NCBI GenBank assembly: GCA_012960105.1
Contig: DUBV01000089.1
Span: 1 to 62,358 of the forward strand
Length of the DNA: 62,358 nucleotides
Direction: 5' to 3'
Origin: Thiotrichaceae bacterium
GTDB taxonomy: Bacteria; Pseudomonadota; Gammaproteobacteria; Eutrophobiales; Eutrophobiaceae
Made by a program: the position numbers and the translations under genes. The notes under the pieces are model-generated. The model saw nothing but the letters and a program-made list of their open reading frames with translations. It searched no databases and was not told the DNA's origin. How positions within the stretch are numbered: the first letter of the stretch is position 1; the number at the start of each line of letters is the position of its first letter. Shown here one piece after another: positions 60,397 through 62,358 of this stretch.

Positions 60397-60936
60397 TTGA
60401 AACAAATATCAATCACTGTCACCGAGACCGCACATTGGCATGCCCTGATAGGTAGGGCTGAACATATTTCGCGCCATTTATTGCCGCAAGGGATTGAAGA
60501 TTATCTGGTCAGGTTGTTTTTACGCGTAGAGCAGGAAGAAGCGGTCATCTTTCATGAAAAGCAGAAGGTAGGAGATCTGGCGCCGGAAGATAAGTTACAA
60601 CGTCTTGGCGATCAATGTTTGATGTTATGTGGATTTTATCCTGAAGCGAGCAAGGAATACGGAGTAGCAATGGATGAGTTTATCTCCATGGGTAGAGATG
60701 CCTATAGAAAGCTGACATCCATGGAATACGGTGAGAACGAAATGATCTTTGAATACCTGACAGAAAATTTTGTACAGGTATCTGATTTGCTCTGTTACAT
60801 CAGCAGCTTATCCGATAAATCCATCAAAAGACGTGTTTATGACTCATCAAAAAGTCATGATGAATTTGATATCCCTTATAAACAAGTAGAACAAATTTCA
60901 TTTAGCAGTCCTATATCGCATCGCGTTTTAAATTAA
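60397..60936 (+). CDS. Unknown protein, family A (paralogue of 35734)
   Basis: A 179-residue soluble protein starting at TTG 60397 after GTAAGG. Its core LQRLGDQCLMLCGFY and MDEFISMGRDAYRKL aligns with the 35734 protein, followed by the shared FEYLTENFVQVSDLL helix. This copy is shorter at the N-terminus and has a different C-terminal tail. No function is known to me. It lies upstream of signalling genes (Hpt, response regulator) in the same direction. Confidence 0.75.
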   Translation: MKQISITVTETAHWHALIGRAEHISRHLLPQGIEDYLVRLFLRVEQEEAVIFHEKQKVGDLAPEDKLQRLGDQCLMLCGFYPEASKEYGVAMDEFISMGRDAYRKLTSMEYGENEMIFEYLTENFVQVSDLLCYISSLSDKSIKRRVYDSSKSHDEFDIPYKQVEQISFSSPISHRVLN

Positions 60937-61055
60937 GTAAATAGTGAGCATGGAAGCTTTCTATGGATGATTCTATCCAAATTAATTAGCTAGGAGCCCT
61001 AAGGAAAAGTCACAGTGGATGATTGTAATTACAGATAAATAAAAGAGGTTTATTC

Positions 61056-61436
61056 ATGGCAATTGAAAGTGTTGAAAACGATACTCCACTGGTTGATGAG
61101 GCTGCGCTGGATGAATTACGCTCGATCATGGAGGAAGAATTTGTTGATGTATTGCAGGTATTCCTGGAAGAGTCAGTAAATTTAATGTCAGAAATACATA
61201 CTGGATTCGAGGAAGAGTCAGAAAATTTAACAAGGGCAGTACATACGCTTAAATCTTGTAGTAAAAATGTGGGAGCTATGCGTCTCGGCGGTATAGCAGA
61301 AAAAATGGAAGCGTGCCTTGTTAAAGAAGATATGGCAGCTGCTAAGACGAATCTAGAAGAATTACAGGATGTATTCACTCAATCTCATGTTCTGATAAAA
61401 CAATGTATGCAGAACGATATGCATAAAGTTGCTTAA
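61056..61436 (+). CDS. Hpt-domain phosphotransfer protein
   Basis: A 126-residue stand-alone histidine phosphotransfer protein. The phosphorylated His is in HTLKSCSKNVGAMRLGGIAEKME, on a four-helix bundle. AAAGAGG lies before the ATG. It precedes a response regulator gene by 51 bp and may pass phosphate to its receiver domain. Confidence 0.9.
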   Translation: MAIESVENDTPLVDEAALDELRSIMEEEFVDVLQVFLEESVNLMSEIHTGFEEESENLTRAVHTLKSCSKNVGAMRLGGIAEKMEACLVKEDMAAAKTNLEELQDVFTQSHVLIKQCMQNDMHKVA

Positions 61437-61487
61437 TAAAATATGTTAAAAAAGTTAAGAATTATAATGGCGCAGTGATTGCTAGAA

Positions 61488-62358
61488 ATGGAAAGTAAAA
61501 TTAAAAAAAGGATATTGGTTATTGATGACGATGAAAATATTCGTCAGTTGTTGACGCATATGTTAACAAAACAGGGCTATACGATTATTGAAGCAAGTGA
61601 TGGTCTTGAAGGTATTGAAAAATTAAAATCAGAATTACCTGATATGGTAATGGTCGATGTCAATATGCCTGTTATGGATGGTTTTGAATTCTGCGAAGTA
61701 GTTTCCAGCCTTAGCTTTGAAAAATATATCCCAGTCATGATTATGACTGCGCAAGATGATCAGGAATCAGTTAATAAAGCTTATGATAAAGGCGCGACTG
61801 ATTTTATTACTAAACCTATTAATTTGGCCAAACTAAATCATCGTTTACGGTTTTCACTGCGAGCAAGCGAGACCGCTGAAAAACTGGCAAGCAGAGAAAG
61901 ACAACTACTATCAGCACAGAAAATTGCAAAGTTGGGCGAATGGATTTATGACATCGGTAAAAATGAATTTCAATTTTCTGAGGAAGTAGCAAACATTTTC
62001 GGTATTGATAAAGAATTAAAGATATCGTATGAAAACCTAATGAGGTTTGTTGATGATAATGATGCTGATCGTATTCGTGAAATTATAGGCGGCAAGATTA
62101 CAGACGATGGAGATTATAGCGTTGAATATACAATAAAAACAGATGATGGAGAGTCGAAACGCATTAGACAAATTATTGATGTTAGCATTAATGACCCGGG
62201 GAAAGTGTTTGGTATTTTTCAAGATATTACTGATTTACGAGATGCTGAAAAAAAGGTAAATACTTTATCGTTTTACGATAGTGTTACCGGCTTACCTAAT
62301 CGTCAATTTTTTAAACGATTGCTTAAAAAACAATATCATCTTCTAAAAGTTATGAACG
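61488..62358 (+). CDS. Response regulator-PAS-GGDEF protein (cut by window end)
   Basis: Open to the end of the window; 290 residues are visible. From ATG 61488 (MESKIKKRILVIDDDENIR) there is a receiver domain with phospho-Asp in VDVNMPVMDG and Lys in ITKPI, a coiled segment, a PAS domain with its C-terminal motif (GKVFGIFQDITDLRDAEKK), and the start of a GGDEF domain (FYDSVTGLPNRQFF). An EAL domain may follow. It probably controls c-di-GMP under the adjacent Hpt protein. Confidence 0.9.
   Translation, partial: MESKIKKRILVIDDDENIRQLLTHMLTKQGYTIIEASDGLEGIEKLKSELPDMVMVDVNMPVMDGFEFCEVVSSLSFEKYIPVMIMTAQDDQESVNKAYDKGATDFITKPINLAKLNHRLRFSLRASETAEKLASRERQLLSAQKIAKLGEWIYDIGKNEFQFSEEVANIFGIDKELKISYENLMRFVDDNDADRIREIIGGKITDDGDYSVEYTIKTDDGESKRIRQIIDVSINDPGKVFGIFQDITDLRDAEKKVNTLSFYDSVTGLPNRQFFKRLLKKQYHLLKVMN

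Overview
The window reads as a stretch of chromosome from a free-living, AT-rich gammaproteobacterium. I infer this from several conserved gene neighbourhoods: rpsU-yqeY-dnaG-rpoD with tsaD divergent, rhlB facing trxA, then rho, lptM-lysA, ybbA-ybbP with tesA divergent, glyQ-glyS-gmhB-plsC, and a gln locus ending in glnL-glnG. I cannot name the genus. There are no rRNA genes, CRISPR arrays, intact insertion sequences or phage modules. Gene density is high and most genes are housekeeping.

Layout. 1-4.8 kb: a CAT-anticodon tRNA and the macromolecular-synthesis cluster. 4.8-12.8 kb: tsaD, plsY, folB-folK, an SGNH hydrolase, a FolM-like reductase, a MidA-type methyltransferase, lipoproteins, uppP and a pentapeptide-repeat protein. 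12.8-20.4 kb: cca, slt, a TauE-type permease followed by a cereblon-like CULT-domain protein, yjbQ with a DUF427 gene that seems to start at ATA, a porin-like gene fragment, hemH and a cupin. 20.4-22.6 kb: a small block of poorly recognised genes (divergent 2OG-dioxygenase-like, Cys-rich, two tiny proteins). 22.6-31 kb: htpX, ybbAP, tesA, NUDIX, and cysDN in which CysN carries an eroded APS-kinase-like tail. 31-34.3 kb: a membrane protein with a likely frameshift, and groESL under a perfect CIRCE operator. 34.4-37 kb: a diguanylate cyclase and two unknown genes. 37-42.4 kb: rho, trxA, rhlB, a carboxylesterase, lptM, lysA. 42.4-44.9 kb: a CPBP protease, a DUF411 protein and a methyltransferase set among palindromic repeats. 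44.9-51.3 kb: an unusual nitrogen locus (type II glutamine synthetase, Ser/Thr kinase, MITE-like element, two DUF4124 proteins, glnLG). 51.3-60.2 kb: hemB, a fatty-acid-hydroxylase-family protein, an ArsM-like methyltransferase, folD, two small membrane proteins, plsC, gmhB, glyS, glyQ. 60.4 kb to the end: a paralogue of the 35.7 kb unknown gene, an Hpt protein, and a response regulator-PAS-GGDEF gene cut by the window edge.

The genes support translation, replication and transcription initiation, folate and C1 metabolism, cell envelope synthesis, sulfate activation, nitrogen control, protein folding and c-di-GMP signalling. I did not find a clear multi-gene defence or secretion system. The most unusual items are the bacterial CULT-domain protein, the CysN with a degenerate kinase tail, the apparent ATA start codon, the type II glutamine synthetase in the ntrBC locus, the unknown paralogous family at 35.7 and 60.4 kb, and several structured palindromic or MITE-like repeats.
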